Source: Lachnospiraceae bacterium
GTDB lineage: Bacteria; Bacillota; Clostridia; Lachnospirales; Lachnospiraceae
Assembly (NCBI GenBank): GCA_022510605.1
Contig: JAFLTB010000002.1
Coordinates: 1 to 64,000 of the forward strand
Direction of reading: 5' to 3'
Length of the DNA stretch: 64,000 nucleotides
Shown here: positions 48,356-57,117 of the stretch, piece after piece
How positions within the stretch are numbered: the stretch's first letter is position 1
Layout: each line of letters opens with the position of its first letter
The notes under the pieces: generated by a model
The model's database searches: none
Told to the model about the DNA's origin: nothing
Seen by the model: only the letters and a program-made list of their open reading frames with translations
Made by a program: the position numbers and the translations under genes

Positions 48356-49174
48356 TTACCAATCTACCCTGTCCGGGTCTCCGTGCATATCGCCACGGTC
48401 CAGTCCCTCCAGGCGGGACAACTCCTCTCCTTCCAATGCAAAGTCAAAGACCTCTGCATTCTGGCGAATCCGCTCCTCCCGGACCGATTTCGGAATCGGC
48501 ACAACACCGTTTTGCACATGGTACCGCAAAATAATCTGAGCCGGCGTTTTTCCATACTTTTCTGCCAGTTCTTTGAGCAGCGGCTCCTCCAAAGCGGCTC
48601 CCCGTCCCAGCGGGCTCCATGCCTCCGGCACAATGTTCTGGGACAGACAGTAATTCCGCAGTTCCTTCCGATTTAGATAGGGATGGCTTTCAAACTGGTT
48701 TACTGCCGGGGCCACATTCCCTTTCACGCTCAGTTCTTCCAGATGATGCTCCAAAAAGTTGCTGACACCAATGGCCCGTACCAGTTTTTCCTCATACAGA
48801 GTTTCCAGTACCTTCCAGGTCTCATGAATTTTCCCCGGTATCGGCCAGTGCACCAGATACAAATCTACATATTCCATATCCAGTTCCCGGAGACTCTTTT
48901 CAAAGGCCTCCCTCTGCCGGCTTTCCCTCTGCATATCGTTCCAGACCTTCGTGGTGACAAAAATTTCCTCCCGGGGCACGCCACAGGTGCGGACAGCTTC
49001 CCCCACCTCTTTTTCATTCAAATAAAATGCCGCCGTGTCAATCAGGCGATAGCCGTTTTGGATAGCACACTGAACTGCCGGGACGGTGGATTCTCCCGAT
49101 TCAAACACACCAAGACCAAAAACCGGCATTTTTACGCCATTGTTCAATGTCACTGTTGAGGATATTGTCTGCAT
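48356..49174 (-). CDS. Aldo/keto reductase
   Basis: GYRLIDTAAFYLNEKEVGEAVR; DLYLVHWPIPGKIHETWKVLE; VPIPKSVREERIRQNAEVFDF. Confidence 0.95.
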   Translation of the reverse strand: MQTISSTVTLNNGVKMPVFGLGVFESGESTVPAVQCAIQNGYRLIDTAAFYLNEKEVGEAVRTCGVPREEIFVTTKVWNDMQRESRQREAFEKSLRELDMEYVDLYLVHWPIPGKIHETWKVLETLYEEKLVRAIGVSNFLEHHLEELSVKGNVAPAVNQFESHPYLNRKELRNYCLSQNIVPEAWSPLGRGAALEEPLLKELAEKYGKTPAQIILRYHVQNGVVPIPKSVREERIRQNAEVFDFALEGEELSRLEGLDRGDMHGDPDRVDW

Positions 49175-49247
49175 TTTTTTCTCCTTTCTGCCCTGTCTTT
49201 TCTGACAGGAACTTTCCTTTCTATCTTATTAAAATGCAATTCCCAAG

Positions 49248-50117
49248 TTAAAACGCAATTCCTAAAAAATCGATTAAAATCCCCCAGGATACACTTGCCA
49301 GATACAAAAAGATTATAAGTAATACATTTTGCTTAATATGCCGCTTGTTCATCCGGCACAAAATCAGCACACCTACACCGGCACTGGCTAAAAGGCCCGT
49401 CATCATCGGCCCGGCTCCCATTACCCCCTGCAGATACATCTGGGTAATTACCACTGAAGCAGCACAATTGGGAATCAGCCCCACCAGGCCTGCTAACAAT
49501 TCCCCAAGCACTGGCATCTGAAATACAAGGCTGGATAACCGCTCTGCTCCAATCCCGGTAAGCAGGCCATTTAAAACCAGTGTAATCAAAAAAATGAACA
49601 AAATAATCTGAAGGGTATGACGCAGTGCGGAACGGAAAATCCCCTCCTCACAGTGGCAGTGCTCACTCTCACACATAATGTGAATATTTTTGTATCGAAT
49701 TTCCTTTCGAATCAGTTTGTGATAGAGAAAATCCAGTACCAAACCGCTGATAATGGCAAAAATCATTTTCAGCGCAAGCACTCCCAGTATAGTATGTATC
49801 GGCACTGAATAGGAAAGGAAAATGGGAAGCATCTCATCCGAGGTGGAGAGAAATACCGCAATCAGTGTTCCGGCCGTAATCACGCCCCCGGCGTACAGGT
49901 TGGCCGCCGCCACGGAAAATCCACACTGGGGAACGATGCCTAACACACCTCCGATGAAGGGCCCTGCCTTGCCCGCACGGCGGATGGCTGCCTGGGTCCG
50001 GCTTCCCGTCCTGTGCTCCAGCCATTCCATCACCAGATAGGTGATAAATAAAAAAGGCAGAAGTCTGACCGTATCTACAAAGGCCTCCCCTACTATAGTT
50101 AAGAGTATATCTCTCAT
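49248..50117 (-). CDS. ArsP_2-like putative 10TM heavy-metal/arsenic (or manganese) exporter
   Basis: Multi-TM with duplicated GIVPQCGFS and GLIPNCAAS motifs and a CESEHCHCEE central loop; start MRDIL with GGAGG. Confidence 0.8.
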   Translation of the reverse strand: MRDILLTIVGEAFVDTVRLLPFLFITYLVMEWLEHRTGSRTQAAIRRAGKAGPFIGGVLGIVPQCGFSVAAANLYAGGVITAGTLIAVFLSTSDEMLPIFLSYSVPIHTILGVLALKMIFAIISGLVLDFLYHKLIRKEIRYKNIHIMCESEHCHCEEGIFRSALRHTLQIILFIFLITLVLNGLLTGIGAERLSSLVFQMPVLGELLAGLVGLIPNCAASVVITQMYLQGVMGAGPMMTGLLASAGVGVLILCRMNKRHIKQNVLLIIFLYLASVSWGILIDFLGIAF

Positions 50118-50318
50118 TGTATCCTCCATTCCGAAATGTCAACGGAGCAGTACGCCATTTCCGCCAAATCCAATCGGTAAAATTTCTTTGCGATGGTATC
50201 AGTGTATCATTTTCTGAAAAACATAGCAACCACTTATTCCCGGACAGGCAGTGAAAATTTTCCTGGCATTGTACTGGTATGATGGCGCCATGGTGCTGAC
50301 ATAACGATACCATAGCAA

Positions 50319-50353
50319 AACACAGCCAGGCTTTTTGTCCGCCTGGCTGTGTT
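50319..50353 (-). terminator. Terminator downstream of hsp20
   Basis: AACACAGCCAGGC / GCCTGGCTGTGTT 13-bp stem. Confidence 0.7.
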
Positions 50354-50407
50354 CTCCCGGCATAACGATGCCGTTATGCTTCAACAATGGGTAAAAATCC
50401 AATCCTT

Positions 50408-50851
50408 TTATTCTCCCTCAATCGGGATATATTTTTTCTGCTCCACTTCCGGCTGCTTCTCCTTCTTAGGAACCATCAGTGTCAGCACACCGTCCTTGAA
50501 TTTTGCCTGAATATCTTCCTCGGTAATCTGCTCACCCACATAGAAGCTCCGGCGGCACACGCCCCGGTAACGCTCCCGGCGGATTACCTTGTCTTTTTGG
50601 TCCCTGTCCTCTTTCTCCTGATTATGCACCGCCTCGATGGTCAGGCACCCATCCTTTAACTCGGCCTTTACATCCTCTTTGGCAAAGCCCGGCAAATCCA
50701 TCTCAATCTGATAGCCATCGGCGGATTCCGTAATATCCGTATTCATGGCCCCCGCTGCGCTCATCCGGTTATCGCTCCAGAAGGGATTCTGGAAAAAGTC
50801 ATCAAACACATTATCCATAAAGTTACTTCTGAAAATACTTGGTCTCAACAT
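50408..50851 (-). CDS. Small heat shock protein, Hsp20/alpha-crystallin
   Basis: YQIEMDLPGFAKEDVKAELKDGCLTIEA; FYVGEQITEEDIQAKFKDGVLTLMVPKKE. Confidence 0.96.
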   Translation of the reverse strand: MLRPSIFRSNFMDNVFDDFFQNPFWSDNRMSAAGAMNTDITESADGYQIEMDLPGFAKEDVKAELKDGCLTIEAVHNQEKEDRDQKDKVIRRERYRGVCRRSFYVGEQITEEDIQAKFKDGVLTLMVPKKEKQPEVEQKKYIPIEGE

Positions 50852-50960
50852 AATTCATTCCTTCTTTCTTTTACTCACAGTGCCTTTCGGCCTCTGCGGT
50901 GGCTTCCCGGAACAGACCGGGAGGAAGGCTTGCGCCCTCTTTGCTTTACTTGTTATATAT

Positions 50961-50989
50961 GTTATAACACAGTTTGTTAGCACTGTCAA
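50961..50989 (-). promoter_or_regulatory. Sigma-A promoter of hsp20
   Basis: Minus strand TTGACA-17-TATAAC; -35 lies inside the CIRCE element. Confidence 0.7.
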
Positions 50990-51003
50990 GAGGTGAGTGC
51001 TAA
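50977..51003. promoter_or_regulatory. CIRCE element (HrcA operator)
   Basis: TTAGCACTG-N9-GAGTGCTAA; one mismatch to TTAGCACTC-N9-GAGTGCTAA. Confidence 0.9.
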
Positions 51004-51196
51004 TTTTTTTATTTTTCCTCTCCTGCCTGCCAATTCTCTGCTCTTACTATTTCCATTTTGGCTGGTTTTATTCAGCGGCAGACTGTATTCTGACACCGGA
51101 TGTGCCATATATTTTCATTAAAATTCCCGGATTAACAGAACCAGGGAAACTCCCTGGCTCTGCCATCCGGGTAATAAACGAAAATGTTATACGGCC

Positions 51197-52891
51197 CTAC
51201 TCCACTGACACAAAATAATAGTAAATTGGCTGGCCGCCATATTGAATTTCCACCTCTACCTCACTGTCCATCTGCTGAACTGCTTCGGCAATTTTTTCTG
51301 CATCCTCCTGATTGCCCTCCTCACCATAGTAAATGCTGACCAGTTCGGATTCTTCATCCATCATTTTCTTCAGCAAATCAATGGTGGTCTCTACCACATC
51401 CGTTCCCACCGTCTCAATAGTCTTGTCACTGAGACCCATAATGTCTCCGGCTTTGATTTCTTTACCATCCACTGCCGTATCCCGGACAGCATAGGTTACC
51501 TGACCGGAGCGAACTGTGGAAAGCGCTTCTGCCATAGCTTCTATATTTTCATCCAGCTCGAGTCCCTCCGTATAATTTACCATAGCCGCAATTCCCTGCG
51601 GTATATTCTTAGACGGGATTACTACAATATTTTTATCCTGTATCAATTCCTTCGCCTGCTCCGCCGCCAGAATAATATTGGAATTATTCGGCAGAATAAA
51701 AACATTGTCGGCATTGATGTGGCGGGTTGCTTCCAGAATATCCTCTGTGCTGGGATTCATGGTTTGGCCCCCCTCGATCACATAATCTACACCTAAATCC
51801 CTGAAAATATCATTTAATCCATCACCCACAGACACACTGATAAAGCCGTTTTCCCGATGCTCCATCGGCATTTCCTGCTCTGGCTGGCCCTCTGCCTCCT
51901 TTTGCTCGGCGGCCTTCTTCTCGGCATCACGGATGACACGCTCGTTATGTTCCTCCCGCATATTATCAATCTTCATCCGGGTCAGGGAGCCATATGTTAA
52001 AGCCTTTTGGATTGCAAGGCCAGGGTCGTTGGTGTGCACATGGACTTTTACCAAATCCTCGTCTGCCACACAGACAATGGAATCTCCAATGGATTCCAGA
52101 TAGCTTTTAAATTCTTTTTCCTCCTTACTGTGAAATTCCTTCTCCAGCATAATGATAAATTCCGTACAATACCCAAATTTTATATCTGCCTCAGATACCA
52201 CTCCGGCATCTGCTCCACTCATGGTACTCTCTAAAGGCGTCGAAGGTTCTTTTTCCACCTCATAATTGACATCTTTGCCAAGCAGGGCATCATAGGCCCC
52301 CTCCAATATGGTCAAAAGGCCCTCGCCGCCAGAGTCTACCACTCCGGCTTCCTTCAATACCGGCAGCATATCCGGCGTCTGCTCCAGAACATCTCTCATA
52401 TGCATCAGGACCGAGTTGACCAGTTCCAGCAGATTATCCGTTCGTTCTGACACTTCCAATGCCTTTTCCGCACCACCTCTGGCCACGGTAAGAATCGTGC
52501 CCTCCTTTGGTTTCATAACTGCGCGGTAGGCAGATTCCACTGCCCGCTCAAAGGCCTTTGTCAGCACATACACATCCACCGCCTCTACCTTGGAAATTTC
52601 TTTGGTAAAGCCACGAAGCAGCTGGGAGAGAATCACTCCGGAATTTCCTCTGGCTCCTCTCAGAGAACCACTGGAAATCGCCTTGCAGAGTTTTTCCATG
52701 TCTGTGTCCTCCAGTGCCGCCACCTCTCTTGCCGCAGACATAATAGTCATTGTCATATTGGTTCCGGTGTCCCCGTCGGGAACAGGAAATACATTTAAAT
52801 CATTGATGAGTTCTTTTTTGGCGTCAAGGGCATTCGCTCCGGCCAAAAAGCATTTCTGTATTGCAGCTGCATCTATCGTTTTAATTATCAA
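51197..52891 (-). CDS. DAK2/DegV-type fatty acid kinase subunit A-like protein (YloV)
   Basis: NDLNVFPVPDGDTGTNMTMTIMSA; RGARGNSGVILSQLLRGF; likely TTG start at 52891 after GGAGGAAAAAACA. Confidence 0.92.
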   Translation of the reverse strand: MIIKTIDAAAIQKCFLAGANALDAKKELINDLNVFPVPDGDTGTNMTMTIMSAAREVAALEDTDMEKLCKAISSGSLRGARGNSGVILSQLLRGFTKEISKVEAVDVYVLTKAFERAVESAYRAVMKPKEGTILTVARGGAEKALEVSERTDNLLELVNSVLMHMRDVLEQTPDMLPVLKEAGVVDSGGEGLLTILEGAYDALLGKDVNYEVEKEPSTPLESTMSGADAGVVSEADIKFGYCTEFIIMLEKEFHSKEEKEFKSYLESIGDSIVCVADEDLVKVHVHTNDPGLAIQKALTYGSLTRMKIDNMREEHNERVIRDAEKKAAEQKEAEGQPEQEMPMEHRENGFISVSVGDGLNDIFRDLGVDYVIEGGQTMNPSTEDILEATRHINADNVFILPNNSNIILAAEQAKELIQDKNIVVIPSKNIPQGIAAMVNYTEGLELDENIEAMAEALSTVRSGQVTYAVRDTAVDGKEIKAGDIMGLSDKTIETVGTDVVETTIDLLKKMMDEESELVSIYYGEEGNQEDAEKIAEAVQQMDSEVEVEIQYGGQPIYYYFVSVE

Positions 52892-52928
52892 TGTTTTTTC
52901 CTCCAAAAATTTAATATGGTACGGGAAA

Positions 52929-53285
52929 TCAGTTAATTACTTTTACACCTTCTACACATACGACAATCTTGCCAACTTCCATTCCGGTATACTCTTCTAC
53001 CTTGTATTTTACATTGTCCACAAGATTTTCGGCCACCGCAAGAATACTGACCTCGTAGGCGACAATAATATGAAGCTCAATCAATAGCTTATTATTTTCT
53101 ATTTCTACATTGACACCATGTCGGATATTGTCACGTTTCAGGAGTTTTACAATCCCGTCTTTCACATTGACAGATGCCATTCCCACTACCCCAAAGCACT
53201 CTACGGCAGCGGAGCCTGCATACTTCGCAAGTACATCCTCATCCACAATGATTTTTCCCATCTCTGTATCCATCTGTCCTTTCAT
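52929..53285 (-). CDS. Asp23/Gls24 family envelope stress response protein (YloU)
   Basis: GKIIVDEDVLAKYAGSAAVECFGVVGMASVNVKDGIVKLLK; start MKGQMDT with GGAGG. Confidence 0.92.
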   Translation of the reverse strand: MKGQMDTEMGKIIVDEDVLAKYAGSAAVECFGVVGMASVNVKDGIVKLLKRDNIRHGVNVEIENNKLLIELHIIVAYEVSILAVAENLVDNVKYKVEEYTGMEVGKIVVCVEGVKVIN

Positions 53286-53437
53286 AGTAAGCCTCCAATC
53301 TATCATCTTTTTATTTTGTAATATATTTATTATATTTTACACTATGACTGTAAAAAAAGCAAATCAAATCCGTCTTTTCCGCATATAATAAAGTAACAAT
53401 CCACCAGCCTTTTCCTGGCGGAGACAGGTGATGCTGC

Positions 53438-53581
53438 ATGAAAAGATTACTTGGCTTTATTTTGTTCTGGATAGGGATTGGCATGTGCATTATGCTCTTT
53501 ATCCGGAACGGCCTTCTTGCTCTATGTATTATGATTGCCTGTCTGGCGCTGGGGTATAACCTGTTTACATCTTGTAAGTGA
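53438..53581 (+). CDS. 47-aa single/double TM small protein (MKRLLGFILFWIGIGMCIMLFIRNGLLALCIMIACLALGYNLFTSCK)
   Basis: Below ORF-track length cutoff; complete ATG-TGA frame, AGGTGATG upstream, strongly hydrophobic. Confidence 0.6.
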   Translation: MKRLLGFILFWIGIGMCIMLFIRNGLLALCIMIACLALGYNLFTSCK

Positions 53582-53648
53582 TGGGAGGACAAAGTTGTAG
53601 CCGGAGAGAATTTCCTATTTTATGGCTGTGACCTTTGTATTGCTAAAC

Positions 53649-53725
53649 CAGAAAAAATCCATGAATCAGCGAGAGCATTTGATGCGAAGCATCACCCGCT
53701 CGAGTCGATTCATGGATTTTTTCTG
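53649..53725. repeat. Copy C of intergenic structured hairpin family
   Basis: CAGAAAAAATCCATGAATC / GATTCATGGATTTTTTCTG 19-bp arms around CAGCGAGAGCATTTGATGCGAAGCATCACCCGCTCGAGTC. Confidence 0.92.
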
Positions 53726-53767
53726 ATTCTTTGGAACATTCTAATGTCACAACTCATATATTAGAAA

Positions 53768-53953
53768 TTATGCTCTCTCAACTTTGCCGGAACGAAGGCA
53801 TGAAGTACATACATACATCTTCTTTGTACCACCGTTTACCTTAACTCTTACAGATTTTACGTTAGATTTCCAAATCTTATTACTTCTTCTATGAGAGTGG
53901 CTGACAGCGTTACCAAAATGTACGCCTTTTCCACAAACTGCACATTTCGCCAC
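53768..53953 (-). CDS. rpmB: 50S ribosomal protein L28
   Basis: (M)AKCAVCGKGVHFGNAVSHSHRRSNKIWKSN; GTG start at 53953 preceded by GGAGGTG. Confidence 0.96.
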   Translation of the reverse strand: MAKCAVCGKGVHFGNAVSHSHRRSNKIWKSNVKSVRVKVNGGTKKMYVCTSCLRSGKVERA

Positions 53954-54032
53954 GAAAAGCACCTCCTTCTGCTCAGACTTCGCATGTCTCTCTATCGATA
54001 ACTGTAGTTTTCTCACACACGACAACACGAAT

Positions 54033-54061
54033 ATTCTAGCAGAATCTCCAGGATTTTGCAA
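54033..54061 (-). promoter_or_regulatory. Sigma-A promoter of rpmB
   Basis: Minus strand TTGCAA-17-TAGAAT. Confidence 0.65.
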
Positions 54062-54090
54062 GTATAAATTTCACAATTTTTACTTCTTTT

Positions 54091-54474
54091 TTAATTTTCC
54101 GCCTCGATGTCGCCAGCCGAATCCTCTTTTTCCTTCTTTTTGGAGAACTTATCCACAAAATCCGGAACCATATCCAATATCTTGGTAATGCCATCCTGAT
54201 TCTTTACATTTACCAGCTTGGATGTACCATCTTTAATAACGAGAACTGCGCTTGGCTGGATTTTTCCGCCCATTCCGCCTCCTCCGTTGTTCTTCTTTTC
54301 GTTCTCGTTGGCAAAAGCGCCTGCCGCCACACCAAAACTTACATCCACCAGGGGAAGAACAATGGTTCCATCGTCAAAGCGCACTGCATCTCCCACCACA
54401 GTCTTTGTGGTGATAAATGCGTCCATTCCTTTAAATAACGATTCCACCGTATTGTTAAATGTATTCTCTGCCAT
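54091..54474 (-). CDS. ytfJ: GerW (YtfJ) family sporulation protein
   Basis: VVGDAVRFDDGTIVLPLVDVSFGVAAGAF; GGGGMGGKIQPSAVLVIKDG. Confidence 0.93.
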   Translation of the reverse strand: MAENTFNNTVESLFKGMDAFITTKTVVGDAVRFDDGTIVLPLVDVSFGVAAGAFANENEKKNNGGGGMGGKIQPSAVLVIKDGTSKLVNVKNQDGITKILDMVPDFVDKFSKKKEKEDSAGDIEAEN

Positions 54475-55314
54475 TTATGCTGCCTCCTTTTTCTTCACAT
54501 TTTCATTATTTAACTCTCTCCATATCCGCCGCAGGTCCCTGTCCCGGTAGATTCGAAGTGCCAGGCGAACCAGATACAGTATACGGATGCGTCCTTTCAT
54601 ATATCCTTCTGCCTCAAATACCTTTTCCTCAAAATCCGGGCAGATATGCACGCCCTTCTGATAGGCGAAGGGCAGCAGACTCATGCCGCCTATGAGAAGC
54701 CCTGTGGAGGACGGGTCGCCCGTACCGATGACAAACTGCCCGCGAAACTTCTTCGGGGACAGATAACGGATAAAAAGCCACAGTTCCCGCCACAGTCTGC
54801 GAAACAACAGACGGTTTTCCACTTCTCTGATAAATCCAATTATACTAGATACCCCGCCAAAAGAAAAGGATTTTTTTCCCTTCTTCTTTTTGTCGGCATG
54901 ATTGACGGAAGAAGGAGCCTCTGCCTTCTTTTTTTCCCTGGAAGGCTTTTTCGCATTTTCCCCCCCACCGTCCCCATTCAATGCCTCCTGTGGATTCTCT
55001 GGCGGTGTTTTGTCCTTTTCCTTTTTTTCTTTCTTCTTATGAGATTTTTTATCAGAATCACCGCCAGCCAGACGGCGCACCGGAATGCCGAAAAGATACA
55101 GACCGATTATCTGGGAGTCCGGTTTCTTTTTTATCATCACCAGATAAGCCAGCCAGCTGAGCCGGAAGCCAAACTGAACAGGCTCTCCGGTCTTTCCTGC
55201 CACCCGGTAACGCACCGGCACCAGCAAAACAAGAAGGGCCAGCAGCAGGAGCAGCCCAAGGACTCCTCCCACCAGAATACCAATCCATTTTAGTATTGCC
55301 AAAACAATCGACAT
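54475..55314 (-). CDS. DUF2953-like membrane protein
   Basis: N-terminal TM, VPVRYRVAGKTGEPVQFGFRLSWLAYLVMI, Lys/Glu-rich linker, FVIGTGDPSSTGLLIGGMSLL; adjacent to ytfJ. Confidence 0.75.
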   Translation of the reverse strand: MSIVLAILKWIGILVGGVLGLLLLLALLVLLVPVRYRVAGKTGEPVQFGFRLSWLAYLVMIKKKPDSQIIGLYLFGIPVRRLAGGDSDKKSHKKKEKKEKDKTPPENPQEALNGDGGGENAKKPSREKKKAEAPSSVNHADKKKKGKKSFSFGGVSSIIGFIREVENRLLFRRLWRELWLFIRYLSPKKFRGQFVIGTGDPSSTGLLIGGMSLLPFAYQKGVHICPDFEEKVFEAEGYMKGRIRILYLVRLALRIYRDRDLRRIWRELNNENVKKKEAA

Positions 55315-55318
55315 TATC

Positions 55319-55660
55319 TCACTTCCCGTCTCCGCCTGTAAAATCCTTCTTATCAAAATGTTCTCTCGGAGAAAATCCCTGGCCGGCCCGGCAGACCTCC
55401 TCTGCCATGTCCTGTAACAGCTTCACTGCATTCTCGTAATTGGCGGCAAGCCCCAATACATACATATCCAGATAGGCAAAACGCCGAAAAAACAGCTGTC
55501 TGGTTCCGATGATTTCAAAAAGATTTTCTTCATTGGATGCTAACATCACTGCATAGTAATTCTTCTTCCAGGGACGGCGGCGCATCACCCGCCTCTTACA
55601 GCGCCTTGGATGTTTTTTCACCGTCTCATCCATATACAACTCCCGGTACCAGTAAATCAT
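55319..55660 (-). CDS. Hypothetical protein
   Basis: 113-aa ORF, operonic with neighbours. Confidence 0.6.
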   Translation of the reverse strand: MIYWYRELYMDETVKKHPRRCKRRVMRRRPWKKNYYAVMLASNEENLFEIIGTRQLFFRRFAYLDMYVLGLAANYENAVKLLQDMAEEVCRAGQGFSPREHFDKKDFTGGDGK

Positions 55661-55679
55661 ACTCTACTCCATTCCGCTG

Positions 55680-57080
55680 TCAATCCAGCAGCTCTCTCCA
55701 CTCTCTTTCCTCCTGCATGATGTCCCACAATATCATCAGGACAATACACTTCTCTGCCTTATCCTGGCATCCAAAGAGATTGATTCGGATATACTCCTCC
55801 ATCTCCCCGGTGTTAGCGGGAAACATAGGAAGTTTCTCTAACAGTTTTCCCATGATGGCACGTTTTACCGGCCGGGAAACCCCACTGAATTTCCGGGATA
55901 ATTCATCAAAGAGTTCCTCCTGCTTTTTACGCAGATACGCCTCCTCCACCGGCTCCTCCTCTGCCGCCAGCTCCAGGTCAATAAACAGACTGTCCGACAA
56001 AAGATTGGCCGTGACGGCTGCATCTGAGAAAAATCCGGTAAGACCAAACTTTTTCAATTCTTCCTTATAAGAAGCCTTAATCTCAAAAAGCACCGATTCC
56101 AGATAACTGGACTGCCCCACATATTCTTCAATCCGCCCCTCTAAGGGAATTAACATCTCCTCCCGGTATTCCCTCCTGGCAAGACAACACCAGATGGCTT
56201 TTCCCGCCTTTACCAGCCGGCTCTCCTCACTGCTGTAAGGAAGCATCAGGCACATGGCGTAAATACAGTTTACCACCTTCTGCAGACTGTAGTAAAAATC
56301 CGTGAGCTCATGAATAGCCTTACCCGCCTGCCCCAAAAGGGTTACCAGTTCCTTGTACTGCTCCTCTGTCAGGGCTGTATAATCGGCCTGCTCCAAACGA
56401 CGAACCGGTTCTTCAAAGGCTGGATAGCCCCCCGTCTCATAAGCCGGCTCATAAATCATGGCCGAGGTTTTCATCATATAGAGAAAGGTCTCCAGTTCCT
56501 GTCGGCTGCCGCCTTTATGAAGGCTAATAGCCTCTCCTATTTTTTCAAACAATTTGTTCTTTGTCATGTGGACGGGAATCTGTCCCACCACGGTATGGAT
56601 TTTATCCCGAATCACGCTCTGGTCTTCGGATTGAAAGAGATACAGCATCAGGGCTTTGAAATATTCCTCCTCATCAAAGGCAGACAGTTCCTTATTCAGT
56701 TCCTTTTCCGGCAGGTATTTCAACTCCATGCGATTCAGCACATATTCGTAGCAAATCAGCCGGTCTGTATAAGCGGTAAAAAAGTCCATCCTCTCCGCAA
56801 TATCCCGGCGCAGGCGCTCCATATCCTGCTGTATGTCCCCACAGGAGCGGGCTCCCTCTCCCAGCTCCCTTAATGCCTGCAGCACCGGCTCCACCATAGA
56901 GGCCTCCTGTACCGCCAGATTCTGCTGTTCCTCCTGTAATCCCTCCACCAGTACATAGGCAGAAAAGGTCAGTTCCAGCATTGTATAATTGCTGTAAATA
57001 CGGACAGCCTGTTCCTTATAAGCCGCCAGATTCTTTTCCAGATTTTTTCCCTTATGAATATCCTGAATCAGTTGTTTCAA
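55680..57080 (-). CDS. Hypothetical helical protein, 466 aa
   Basis: Long ORF, no recognised motif. Confidence 0.65.
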   Translation of the reverse strand: MKQLIQDIHKGKNLEKNLAAYKEQAVRIYSNYTMLELTFSAYVLVEGLQEEQQNLAVQEASMVEPVLQALRELGEGARSCGDIQQDMERLRRDIAERMDFFTAYTDRLICYEYVLNRMELKYLPEKELNKELSAFDEEEYFKALMLYLFQSEDQSVIRDKIHTVVGQIPVHMTKNKLFEKIGEAISLHKGGSRQELETFLYMMKTSAMIYEPAYETGGYPAFEEPVRRLEQADYTALTEEQYKELVTLLGQAGKAIHELTDFYYSLQKVVNCIYAMCLMLPYSSEESRLVKAGKAIWCCLARREYREEMLIPLEGRIEEYVGQSSYLESVLFEIKASYKEELKKFGLTGFFSDAAVTANLLSDSLFIDLELAAEEEPVEEAYLRKKQEELFDELSRKFSGVSRPVKRAIMGKLLEKLPMFPANTGEMEEYIRINLFGCQDKAEKCIVLMILWDIMQEEREWRELLD

Positions 57081-57117
57081 TTTCTTATCCTTTCTTCGCT
57101 CATGCCATCGTTTCCCG

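Noticed and set aside
54646-55293. 215-aa plus-strand ORF
   Set aside because: Antisense to the DUF2953-like gene; no motif
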